Assembly (NCBI GenBank): GCA_013400115.1
Contig: VXBP01003402.1
Location: 868,001-932,000, forward strand
Length of the DNA stretch: 64,000 nucleotides
Source: Rhinopomastus cyanomelas
Taxonomy: Eukaryota; Chordata; Aves; Bucerotiformes; Rhinopomastidae
Reading direction: 5' to 3'
Below, one piece after another: positions 48,701 through 55,519 of this stretch; position 1 is the first letter of the stretch, and each line of letters begins with the position of its first letter. A model generated the notes under the pieces. That model was not told the DNA's origin. It saw only the letters and a list, made by a program, of their open reading frames with translations, and did not search any database. Both the position numbers and the translations under genes were made by a program.

Positions 48701-50092
48701 TGCAGAGGCTCAGAATAGGATAAAATGGACAGCACAGCCCTAACAGAAACCCCCAGAAAGGCATAGACACACTTCCAGAGTGTCTAGAATCCCAGCTCCC
48801 ATCTGGAAGGGCAGTTTCTGTTTGTACTTTACCCAGATATTAGGTCAGAACAACTAAATGTAAAATTAGTTCTATCTTCCACACAGTAACAGCTGGTGTG
48901 GGATGGCAACGTATCAGTGTGGATACTTCTTGGGAGTTAACTTCATTTGTCTTTTTGTGCTTCAGCTCTTTCCCCCAGCAGCAGTTCAGCCATCAAGGCA
49001 ATGCAGCAGCATACAGCATGATGCACATGAACGGCAGCAGTGGCCACATCGGACAGATGAATATTAATCCTATGCCTATGTCAGGGATGCCCATGGGTCC
49101 AGACCAGGTGAGCTGTGCATTGGACAGGTGACAAGATCTGTCGACTCATTACCCGTTGCTTAAAGACTGACAAAATATTTTGTCCATCAAAACCCTGTTC
49201 TCAGTTATCCTGTTTGTATTTTCATCTGTGGACCTCTCTTTCGTTTGTCCCAAGAGACACCTGGGTTTTGATTTTTTTTGGTTTCAGTCAAATCTGTGGT
49301 GAACCCAAGCTGTGTGCTGTGATCAGCTGTTGACTCTCAAGTGTCGTAGGTAGGATCAAGGCTTAAACTGCACAATGGATGCCTAAACGATTCTGAGCCT
49401 GGAAAAGCCCCAGTGAGCAAAACAGATTGTGAAAAGCATCTTCAACAGGAGTAGGAAGTTTGACTCTTGAGTCAAACCAAGAACGGTGGTACCACCGTAT
49501 CATCCTGGCAGCAAGCAGGTGCTGGTGACTAACCACTACAGTGCAGTACCTTGGAAGACCTTGTGCCTGTGGAGCAAGGAACTGGCAACTCTAGCTCCTT
49601 ATTTCAGGGTGACTTGAGCTAAGAACAGGCTCTGCACAGAAGCCAGAGATCCTAAAGATAATTTTGCTGCAATCCTTCCACAAAATGCCAGTGGGTGACC
49701 AATGAAATATTAGGATAGGCTACATTTATCCAAGTAGGAGGTACCTCATGAAATTCTACGACTGAAAGAAACAGACAAAATAATCAGAGGACTTCTGCAG
49801 GAGCTAAGCAAGGCACTGGAGGGCTTGGATGTAACAAGTGGCTTTGATAGAAGTAGGGGGGAAATGAAGGTGAAATGTCACATTTTTCCAAGCCAGCACC
49901 CAAAATGATGTGTGTGGGAGATTCTTAGAAATTTCTTTTCAAAGCAGACAACTACTGTTCCCTCTGTCTGCTTAGAATTGGGCTGTCAGCACTTTGCTCT
50001 TCAAAGTGCAGGATGATGACCAGTTTCTCCACAAAAGTGTTGCTTTTGTCTGATGAGTTATTTCTTCTTCTCTTTAACAGAAATACTGCTGA
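27661..50092 (+). CDS. NCOA3: NCOA3, nuclear receptor coactivator 3 (SRC-3/AIB1), complete spliced CDS
   Basis: NCOA3 is a p160 coactivator. It binds ligand-bound nuclear receptors and brings in CBP/p300 and methyltransferases in the nucleus. I placed 21 coding exons by matching translations to the known family and checking that every junction keeps frame: total 4,197 nt, 1,398 residues plus TGA. Domains: basic NLS RKRK at 17-20, bHLH about 36-87, PAS-A about 115-180, PAS-B about 265-372, a Ser-rich middle, LXXLL boxes LLQLL (619-623), LHKLL (683-687) and LRYLL (739-743), the CBP-binding AD1 helix region about 1047-1081, and a Gln/Met-rich C-terminal part ending PDQKYC. Human NCOA3 is 1,424 residues, and the shorter length here is largely due to a short polyQ tract. 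The nearest paralogues, NCOA1 and NCOA2, are excluded by the N-terminus (MSGLGEN) and the TCSGEKRRREQ segment. Identity is very secure. A few splice choices (exons 12, 17 and 18) have in-frame alternatives. Confidence 0.97.
29382..29554 (+). CDS. NCOA3: NCOA3 coding exon 2 (bHLH)
   Basis: This exon runs from the acceptor TTCCTAG to the donor CAAG|GTACAG, 173 nt. It encodes the basic helix-loop-helix: EKRRREQ basic segment, helix YIEELAELI, loop, and second helix ILKETVRQIRQIKEQ. It is nearly identical to the human residues. Confidence 0.97.
31149..31249 (+). CDS. NCOA3: NCOA3 coding exon 3 (bHLH-PAS linker), GC donor
   Basis: This 101-nt exon encodes the linker with VQKADVSSTGQGVIDKD and LGPLLLQ. 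It ends at CAG|GCAAGT, a GC donor, with phase 0. The next exon begins GCG TTG GAT (ALD), giving the family sequence LLLQALDGF exactly. The nearest GT, at CAGGCAA|GTACAA, would break the frame. Confidence 0.95.
32210..32384 (+). CDS. NCOA3: NCOA3 coding exon 4 (PAS-A)
   Basis: This 175-nt exon runs from acceptor AATATTTAG to donor TCAG|GTAATA. It encodes the PAS-A core, with NRDGNIVFVSENVTQYL and YKQEDLVNTSVY, residues 122-180. Confidence 0.97.
32938..33126 (+). CDS. NCOA3: NCOA3 coding exon 5
   Basis: This 189-nt exon (acceptor TTCAAAG, donor GAAG|GTAGGA) encodes VNGVAW, the RQKSHTFNCRMM segment and [21 protein letters not shown] between the two PAS repeats. The acceptor is poor in pyrimidines immediately upstream, but the frame and homology are unambiguous. 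Confidence 0.96.
33374..33475 (+). CDS. NCOA3: NCOA3 coding exon 6
   Basis: This 102-nt exon encodes DLQSCMICVARRITT through FITRHDLS at the start of the PAS-B region. The preceding intron is only 247 nt. Acceptor AAATACAG, donor TCAG|GTGAGA. Confidence 0.97.
34085..34545 (-). mobile_element. CR1 LINE fragment in NCOA3 intron 6
   Basis: The + strand reads TCACAGAATCATGGAGGCTG, then CCCTGGGCAGTCCATTCCAG, then CTCAGCCTCTCCTCAGCAGA: a CR1 3' part of about 460 bp, reversed. It ends about 80 nt before coding exon 7. Confidence 0.88.
34627..34767 (+). CDS. NCOA3: NCOA3 coding exon 7 (PAS-B)
   Basis: This 141-nt exon encodes GKLVNIDTNSLRSSMRPGF and the IIRRCIQRF helix. Acceptor TTCCTGTTACAG, donor GAAG|GTAAAA. 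A CR1 copy ends about 80 nt upstream of the acceptor. Confidence 0.97.
35723..35870 (+). CDS. NCOA3: NCOA3 coding exon 8 (PAS-B end)
   Basis: This 148-nt exon encodes GHAETPLYRFSLADGTIV and the TKSKLFRNPVTNDRHGF motif, ending residue 373. Acceptor TACTTTACAG, donor AAAG|GTGAAA. Confidence 0.97.
36752..37131 (+). CDS. NCOA3: NCOA3 coding exon 9
   Basis: This 380-nt exon encodes the Ser/Gly/Met-rich linker after PAS-B, with SPPHGSPGLTSNQQNLMISP and the RNRGSPKMSSHQFSPV motif. It is less conserved at its start than the human exon. Confidence 0.95.
37380..38260 (+). CDS. NCOA3: NCOA3 coding exon 10 (receptor-interaction domain)
   Basis: This is the largest exon, 881 nt. It encodes the Ser-rich FSSSSLSALQAISEGV block and all three nuclear-receptor boxes: HKKLLQLL (box 1), RILHKLLQNG (box 2) and ENNALLRYLL (box 3). 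It ends at GAG|GTACAG, phase 0. These LXXLL helices dock on the AF-2 groove of liganded nuclear receptors, as is established for the family. Confidence 0.98.
39760..39895 (+). CDS. NCOA3: NCOA3 coding exon 11
   Basis: This 136-nt exon (acceptor CTCTTTTTCAG, donor TCGG|GTAAGG) encodes the acidic helix motif GDLDNLDAILGDL, residues 796-808, conserved in p160 coactivators. It ends phase 1. Confidence 0.96.
40390..40775 (-). mobile_element. CR1 LINE fragment in NCOA3 intron 11
   Basis: The + strand reads GACCTTCAGGATCATTGAG, CCCTGGGCAGCCTGTTCCAA and TTGAGGCCATTTCCTCTTGT, a reversed CR1 3' end. The tail is diverged. Confidence 0.85.
41355..41543 (+). CDS. NCOA3: NCOA3 coding exon 12
   Basis: This 189-nt exon encodes RSTQSAQASRPPFSRALSLDS and GGSPRMMENQENFGANL. 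The acceptor is a tandem CAGCAG; using the first AG (exon start 41352) would turn SG into SAG without breaking frame. The donor CTGG|GTTTGT is weak but is the only one that joins the next exon in frame. Confidence 0.88.
42058..42297 (+). CDS. NCOA3: NCOA3 coding exon 13
   Basis: This 240-nt exon encodes SAPNRNVVMNQHQSGDWG and LPIRSNSIPGARPMLQQQM. Acceptor TTTTCACTGCAG, donor ATGA|GTAAGT. An AG four bases further (CAAG) would shift the frame and is not favoured. Confidence 0.93.
43300..43366 (+). mobile_element. CR1 tail fragment in NCOA3 intron 13
   Basis: Only the last ~65 bp of CR1 are visible: TGGACTTGATGGTCCTAGAG, GTCCTTTCCAGCC, then ATTCAATGATTCTAT. Confidence 0.75.
43555..43569 (+). 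repeat. Short (GT)n microsatellite
   Basis: A run of about seven GT units in NCOA3 intron 13. Confidence 0.8.
43665..43760 (+). mobile_element. CR1 tail fragment ending 16 nt before coding exon 14
   Basis: TGTTGCTGCCCATGGTAGGG, GAGGTCCCTTCCAACCTAAA, then GTGATTCTGTGAA form a short CR1 3' end. The remaining intron to the exon is ATGTTTTGCCTCACAG. Confidence 0.82.
43777..43903 (+). CDS. NCOA3: NCOA3 coding exon 14
   Basis: This 127-nt exon encodes EMNIGMGANPYGQ and SDNVLSMEQASRGSQN. The acceptor is TTTTGCCTCACAG, and only 16 intronic nt separate the exon from the end of a CR1 tail. Donor CAG|GTACAA. Confidence 0.95.
44109..44817 (+). mobile_element. Probable solo LTR of an avian endogenous retrovirus
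   Basis: The element begins TGTCACGGTTTAGC, a start like that of several avian ERV LTRs. It contains A/G-rich tracts and an AT-rich U3-like part, and can be read as ending AACA at 44817. It is flanked on both sides by CTCTG (44104-44108 and 44818-44822), a possible 5-bp target duplication. Its length is about 709 bp. No gag, pol or env sequence is present. The family and the 3' boundary are inferred. It lies in NCOA3 intron 14. Confidence 0.5.
44267..44300 (+). repeat. Polypurine tract
   Basis: An uninterrupted 34-nt run of A and G inside the probable LTR; a second A/G-rich block lies at about 44455-44515. Confidence 0.75.
45020..45191 (+). CDS. NCOA3: NCOA3 coding exon 15 (CBP/p300-binding AD1)
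   Basis: This 172-nt exon encodes the activation domain that folds with the CBP nuclear-coactivator binding domain: ERALLDQLHTLLSNTDV and LEEIDRALGIPDLVNQ, residues about 1047-1081. LHTLL is at 1054-1058. It ends CAA|GTAAGG, phase 0. Confidence 0.97.
45932..46228 (+). CDS. NCOA3: NCOA3 coding exon 16
   Basis: This 297-nt exon (99 codons) encodes GQALEPKQDSFQGQE, a Gln/Met-rich stretch and MRPRTNTPKQLRMQLQQRL. It covers the start of the region assigned weak acetyltransferase activity in human SRC-3. The acceptor TGTTGAAG is pyrimidine-poor but homology fixes it. Confidence 0.96.
47315..47419 (+). CDS. NCOA3: NCOA3 coding exon 17 (tandem donors)
   Basis: This 105-nt exon encodes FMNQTRQALEMKMENP through MQPQVGSQ. 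Two donors lie 12 nt apart: CAG|GTAGGG (exon end 47407) and CAG|GTAAGG (end 47419). Both keep frame and differ by four residues (VGSQ). The downstream donor is the closer match to consensus and gives the longer human-like product. Confidence 0.93.
47872..48094 (+). CDS. NCOA3: NCOA3 coding exon 18 (polyQ exon, NAGNAG acceptor)
   Basis: This 223-nt exon encodes QGFLNAQMVAQR, the HHFRQQRMAMMM segment, a run of only five Gln (47962-47976) and AFSPPPNVTAS. The acceptor is GGGGCAGCAG; starting at 47869 instead would add one Gln. Human NCOA3 carries a long polymorphic Gln run here. Confidence 0.93.
48306..48480 (+). CDS. NCOA3: NCOA3 coding exon 19
   Basis: This 175-nt exon encodes SQQPDPAF, RVSSPPNPMLSSRIAPSQNP and EMKGWPSGSMSR. 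Acceptor CGTTTTAAG, donor GCAG|GTGAGC, phase 2. The preceding intron is only 211 nt. Confidence 0.96.
48966..49107 (+). CDS. NCOA3: NCOA3 coding exon 20
   Basis: This 142-nt exon encodes SFPQQQFSHQGNAAAYSMMH and the conserved Met-rich NPMPMSGMPMGPDQ. Acceptor TGCTTCAG, donor CAG|GTGAGC. Confidence 0.96.
50081..50092 (+). CDS. NCOA3: NCOA3 last coding exon (KYC-stop)
   Basis: After the acceptor TTCTCTTTAACAG, only AAA TAC TGC TGA is coding. This gives the family C-terminus DQKYC. The remainder of the exon is 3' UTR. Confidence 0.95.
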   Translation, partial: KYC

Positions 50093-53000
50093 CATCTAGA
50101 ACCCAGTCTCTGACCAAGAATGCGCTGTATGAACGATGCACTAGTAGTACAAAAGCGAGCGACGCATTCTTCACTGGCCGGCCTTACGGAAATAAGTGAT
50201 TTCTCCTGTTCTTTACCATCATGTCCTAAGTCACTTCATTCAGAACAAAACCACCCAGCTCCACCAAGACCCCCTTCCCCCCCATTCCCGCAGAAGCTGT
50301 CTCTCTATTCCTGTAGATGGTGGTGTACAAAGGAGGTCATAGGTATTTTTGGCGCTTTGCCTCTACAAGTGTGACTCTGGCACTGGCGTTGTAGTAGATA
50401 CTCGACGGGTGACTCCTGGTTACCTTCTCGATTTACTGTAGCTATCCAAAGCCCTTTCACTACAGGCAGACAAAAGTGCCTGGAGAAGTCACGGTGGCAA
50501 GAAGTTTGATTTCTCTAGATCCAGTATCTGATAGAGAATGTAGTTCCTAGCCTTGACTCTTTTATATGAATTCCTGATCTAAGTGCTGCTTTTCATCTCT
50601 TGCCCTCAAGAGCCAGGATTTGCCAAGCTGAGTAGCGGTGCAGAATGAATTGGCACAAAGCAGTCCCGCGTCCTGTCCGTTGAAGCCAAGGGGTAAAGAA
50701 AGAGGTTCCTCAGTTTAGCTTCTCTCAGTGCGCTGGTGACTGGTGGCGACCTGTTGACGTGCAGCCGAGTGCACTTTATAACGGACTCTCTAATGGATGA
50801 ATGCAATAGCTGTGGTAAGGACTTGCGATGAAGGTAGGGTGCACTCCTCTTCCTGCTCCAACGCAATCTCGCCCCCATTGCTGCGAAAGACTGCCAGATG
50901 GGATGTTGTCTGGGTGTGGAAATCAGAGCAATAATCTTTCATCTTTTTTGAAAACTAACTTTGGGAAACTCAAGGCGAGGCGCTGCAGTCTGATCAGAAT
51001 TTTGCAGTCTTTTTTTTGTGAATAAGTCTTGTAAATAGAATCTTTAAGATAATGTATTATGTAAATGACTTTTGTAGGTCACTAACTCATTTTTGCAGAG
51101 TTTGTGAAGCTAAAATATTTAACAGATTGATTTCCGTAAACTCCGTGTAGTTGAGGTCCAAATAGATTTTTGTTTGTTTGTTTTTAAATTAAATTGAATG
51201 ACTTTGAAGCTGGGTTACTCTGGCCCACCCCTCTGTCGTCTTGGGTCTTCGACACTTCATTTCCTTTTACATCTTTACCGTTTAGCTTTTGATAAAAGAG
51301 CAGCTGTTGGACGCTTTCCCCGCCCGCGAGCACTTTGTTACATTTCCCTGGACAAGAGGCTCTGCGCTGTCAGCTCTGCCGACGGCCAGCTCTTCCTAGA
51401 ACACGTTGCCTTCCCAGTTGATGAATCTGGGTTGTGTCTCTTTTTGTTTGGGTCAATCTTAATGAACTCTCAATGTTCTTTAACCATGTGTGTCTGCTGC
51501 AAGGTATTGTTACATGACAACCAGAGATCTCTGAGGATGTGAAGCCACACTTTAACCAAACGTCTGCACCTCACTGGACTGTTCTGTTGGTGATGAATGT
51601 ATTTCCTAAGCAGGTGTCTCTCACATCAGTGTTTAAGGCTGGTTACGAGTTGCTGATCGTGTTCCTTCCCCCATTTTGGTTCCCGGATGTGAAGATCCCT
51701 TTGCAGTTTTTCTGGCTCTGGGCAGTTACAAGTCAGACCTCTCCGTTCCCACAGGGGACAACCCAGAAACGTTGAAGATGTGTGGTGCTTTTGTTCTGTT
51801 GTTCACTGTGTAATGGAAAACTGATGTCTCCAAGTGAGTAAAAGAAATAATAACTGGTGTTTCGATTGCTTCTTCTTGGTTCTGTAAGCAAGAGGGTGGT
51901 TTCAGTGATCAGAATAGTCGGTGATCTTCCATTGTAACAGAAATAACTAGACATCCTCTCCAGATGTCCATCCTTAGCCAGCTGTGTTCTGTAGGGAATG
52001 TAGGTTCAGTCGCTCTGCTCTGTGGTCAGCCCCGAGGGAGGAGGTGAGGAGATTGTTCGTGTGAGCCCAGCACGCCTGTTTTTTAATGCTAAACTTTGAA
52101 AAGCCTAAGGAACTTGTCTGTCTGTGGAGGAAGTGCTGCCTACTTGAGTTGTAGGGCAACAATCTCTTGCTTTTTATATTGCATTAGAGCAGAACTGTTG
52201 TCTTTTTGTAGTTGTTCATTGTGTTGATGGAAACTACACACCCGGTGACTCTGGCAGGTGAGTTCATAGACTGTGGACTACTTCATACATCATGCCCTTT
52301 GCATTTTTTAAAACAAGGACCTGGCTGGTGTTGTAAAGGATCATAATTTCCTCATCTGTGTTTAGAATGTTGACGCTTCCCAGTATCTACTGTTTTGCTG
52401 AATCCAAAGATTTTTAGTTGAAACTTGATGGAGGGTAAGGGGGGGGTGCATTTTGAAATGGCAGCGGTGACATCTTCCTTGGCAGCACTGATCCTAAATC
52501 CTGCACTGAGTTTGTAAACCTGTCCTACTGCAGTAAACAAAACGACCTTGAAATCTGCTGACATTTGGTATCTCCACCAGTTCTGTTTCAGCTCTAGAGC
52601 AGCAGCAGAGTTTTCTGAAGGTTTTTAAATGCTTTTTAAAAAAAAACCCAGATAACCTTGTCAACAGCAAAAGAACAATTAGCTGGTCCATACCCAATGC
52701 CCCAGCACTGATACACAACGAGTGTCACTGTACTGCGTGCCTGTTACTCTTCTGGGCACAGAAACTGTGTTTTTATAAAATTCCTACGTACAGGGGTTTC
52801 TCCAGTCATGGCCTAAGACACTGCTTTGGAAGTTCAGAAGTTAGAAAAATCAGGACCAGTTTTCAGTCAGAAGGCCAAACCTCTCTGAACGTTGCACCCA
52901 TTAGCACAGGTTTTATTTTAGAACTGATGTGCAGACTGCGAGATGGCAGGATGAGACAGTGACCCTGAAGCCGTGGAGTTCTGAGAGCAATATTGAAAAA

Positions 53001-53215
53001 CTTCTCAGGAGAAGGCGTTACAGTATTGAGACCTGCATTACCTTTAGTTTACACGATAAAGTATTGCTTGAAATACCTGTATCTTTATTTTGCAAAGCAA
53101 AAATCATAGGGACTGATTTATAAAAGACGGGGTTTTAAGGTATTACTGCTCTTCTGATTTTTGTGTTTGGATGTCAATAATGATGTAAATAAAGGTTTCT
53201 ATTTAAAATTGGAAT
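50093..53215 (+). other. NCOA3: NCOA3 3' UTR (approximate end)
   Basis: About 3.1 kb of sequence without an intron signal I could support follows the TGA, ending just past an AATAAA at 53188-53193. The length resembles the long human NCOA3 3' UTR. The ATTAAA at 51188-51193 could serve a shorter form. The exact cleavage site is inferred. Confidence 0.7.
53188..53193 (+). terminator. NCOA3: Polyadenylation signal AATAAA, NCOA3
   Basis: A canonical hexamer about 3.1 kb after the NCOA3 stop, followed by a GT-rich stretch (GGAATGTGGTG). It is the best distal signal before the convergent SULF2 gene. Confidence 0.7.
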
Positions 53216-54419
53216 GTGGTGACACAGTCTGTTAGCTGACTGATGTTTTACGGCTGAGAACTGTATCCTGGAAAGGGCAGAGAAATCCTGGTGCCATTCC
53301 TGAGGAAAGTCAGGTCTAGCAAAGGGTTTGTTCATCCTGGGTGGCTGTAAAAGCTAAAGGAGGAACAATTCAGTTAGGAATGAACCTGCACAGACAGCCC
53401 AAATCCCTGTCCTGGGCAGAGCTGACAGAAGGGGTTGGCAACACCCTGCAGCTGCTTCTTGTGTCACTTCCAAGCCCAACAGCTCAGCGTTTTGTACAAG
53501 GAGACCCAGAACTTGTCCAGTGTCCGACACCTCACAGAGGCACTAACTGGCCACCAGGAGGTGGAGCCTCACCCCCTCATCCTCCCAGAGGCGCTGGCTG
53601 AGCACAGCAAAAGTAGGGGCTAGTGCTGTCAATCTCACCTGTTCCTCCTGCACCAGGGACCTCTAACACTTCAAGTTGCCCAGAGAAACCTTCTTGCCAC
53701 TTTTCAAAGTGAAGTATTTGTTACTTATTTCTGTCGATCCAGGGTCTCATCACCTGGCAGATGTTTAATGATCCAAGGAGTCTGTCCTAGGCTACAGACA
53801 GTCTGGGAACAGATTCAGACTTCTGTAATTGAAAAAAAGCTGCAGAAACATGTTGGGCAGTGGGTTTGACCTGTGATACCAGCTCAGCTCTACTACTTTA
53901 TGCAGCAAATGCAACAGAAGACCCACTGCTACACTGAGTGATACTTCCCCCCCTCCCCTTCCCCCAGTTCCTACACCCAAGGACATTTCTTTGAGCGTGG
54001 GGGTGTGACAGCAGAGATCTAGATCCCTTGTGAACCGATTCCACTTGACTTTCCCACTGTGCAGAACCAGGGCAAGTACCACAGCAACCTCTGTGATCTG
54101 CCTGCCCTCTGTGTTTCCTGAAGTGCAAGTTGAGCTCATGGTTTGAGAAAAGGTACCTCTGGTAGGAGTGAAGGCCGTGGCTGGTGGAGCTGTCACGGAG
54201 CCCCTCCCGCAGGAGCCTTTAGAACAGGGAGCGGATGAGCATGAAAAAAATCATAAATGCAAGATCACTGCTGGTGCCTGAACTACAATAGATTTAATTG
54301 CAGCTGTAAGAAAAGACTCAGATAGCCTCTGTACACTCTGCTTCCTTCGGAGAGTGTTGGCGTTCTCCCTTTAACAGCCTTCACGCAGGAACTCCTTCAG
54401 AACATCTACTGCCCAGTAG
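53216..54419. other. Gap between convergent NCOA3 and SULF2
   Basis: About 1.2 kb between the two inferred 3' ends. It has scattered short open frames and C-rich runs near 53945-53965. I see no gene or recognised repeat. Confidence 0.55.
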
Positions 54420-54442
54420 GCTGAACTGTAACAGGATCCTTC

Positions 54443-54448
54443 TTTATT
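54443..54448 (-). terminator. SULF2: Candidate polyadenylation signal, SULF2 (distal)
   Basis: AATAAA on the - strand (context CCAATAAAGA), about 1.04 kb after the SULF2 stop. Confidence 0.5.
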
Positions 54449-54724
54449 GGCTACTGGTGCCGACCTGCTGGGAGCTGCCTTGGTGAAAAATAACTAAAAG
54501 TTACACTGCTGAGCAAACGCTGCTGTGTCAGACAAATGGTTCTGGTTCAAAACATACAAGAGAATATTTACCACATTAAAAAACCTTGTACAAACTGGAC
54601 TTCATTAAAATTGCAGAAGTACATTTACTGAGACTTTTAAGTACTTTTAAAAATGGATAAAATCTCTGATGCACTATGCAACACTGAGTAACTTTTTGAG
54701 AAACGGGGTGGCTGTTCTGCTCCT

Positions 54725-54730
54725 TTTATT
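54725..54730 (-). terminator. SULF2: Candidate polyadenylation signal, SULF2 (proximal)
   Basis: AATAAA on the - strand (context TTAATAAAAGG), about 0.76 kb after the SULF2 stop. It could yield a shorter 3' UTR. Confidence 0.45.
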
Positions 54731-55488
54731 AACAAAATTCTTCACAACCTGAAAGAATTTTCAAACAGTAGAACAATTACTATTTACACAGCCCCTCCGA
54801 GAACCTGGGGTCCTGTTAGTCAAGATTTTCTCTAATTTCTCCTAGAGGTGTCACTGGGATGGGACAAGGAGACATGGAACTAAAATGGATCCTCAGAGGG
54901 AGCTGGTGAATGGTGCTGAGGATAGTTGATGCTGCTCACTTCAATTCCTCAATCTCTTCACAGTCCTTTGCCACCATCACTTTTTTCCCAGTTAGAAAGG
55001 GAAAGTGTCCACATGCCCTAAAACTTGCTGCACAGTTGACTTTCAAGGGGCTCTCTGAAGAAGGACACAGCCCAACTGGGGAATGGTTTATGTTCACTTC
55101 CATGGCCTCTGCACTCTGCCCCTGGTGTGACCAACCTCTTTGGGATGTGGCTGCATGTCCTCTGCTCTCAGTGCATCAGTGGCAGTGGTGTCACCTTGAA
55201 GTACAATGTGGTGGTGAAGCAGATGAGGTAAATCCAAAGCAAAAAGCAGGTACAGCAGTGCATTTCAGAGACCTGTTCTCCTGACAGTGTTTCCCATGAT
55301 TCCACTGCCTCTGTTTAATCACTCACCAGTACAAACACACTACCTAGCTCAGCCTCCGAGTTCAATCCAGTCCTCCAGGCCAACATTACACCTCTGTCTG
55401 ACGCTGTCATACGCATGTTCATACAGTCTGTTCAGGGATTCAAGTTGTAGCCAGTTTGGATCCTCATGGAGGTGCAGGGTTTGGGGGC

Positions 55489-55519
55489 TTAGCCCTCCCA
55501 GCCTTCCCACAGCTGTCCT
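55489..55519 (-). CDS. SULF2: SULF2 last coding exon (31 nt coding)
   Basis: After the acceptor TTTTTTTAAAG the coding part is GQLWEGWEG and TAA, preceded by one base that completes Leu. The C-terminus is identical to that of human SULF2. Confidence 0.94.

Larger units (their letters stand above)
54420..55488 (-). other. SULF2: SULF2 3' UTR (approximate end)
   Basis: About 1.07 kb of - strand sequence runs from the TAA to the distal AATAAA. Two AATAAA hexamers on the - strand, at 54730-54725 and 54448-54443, are the candidate poly(A) signals; the second gives the longer form. The end is inferred. Confidence 0.55.

Noticed and set aside
49108..50080. Possible extra exon in the last NCOA3 intron
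   Set aside because: The DQ|KYC junction closes exactly across this intron; nothing in it has homology or paired splice sites of quality.
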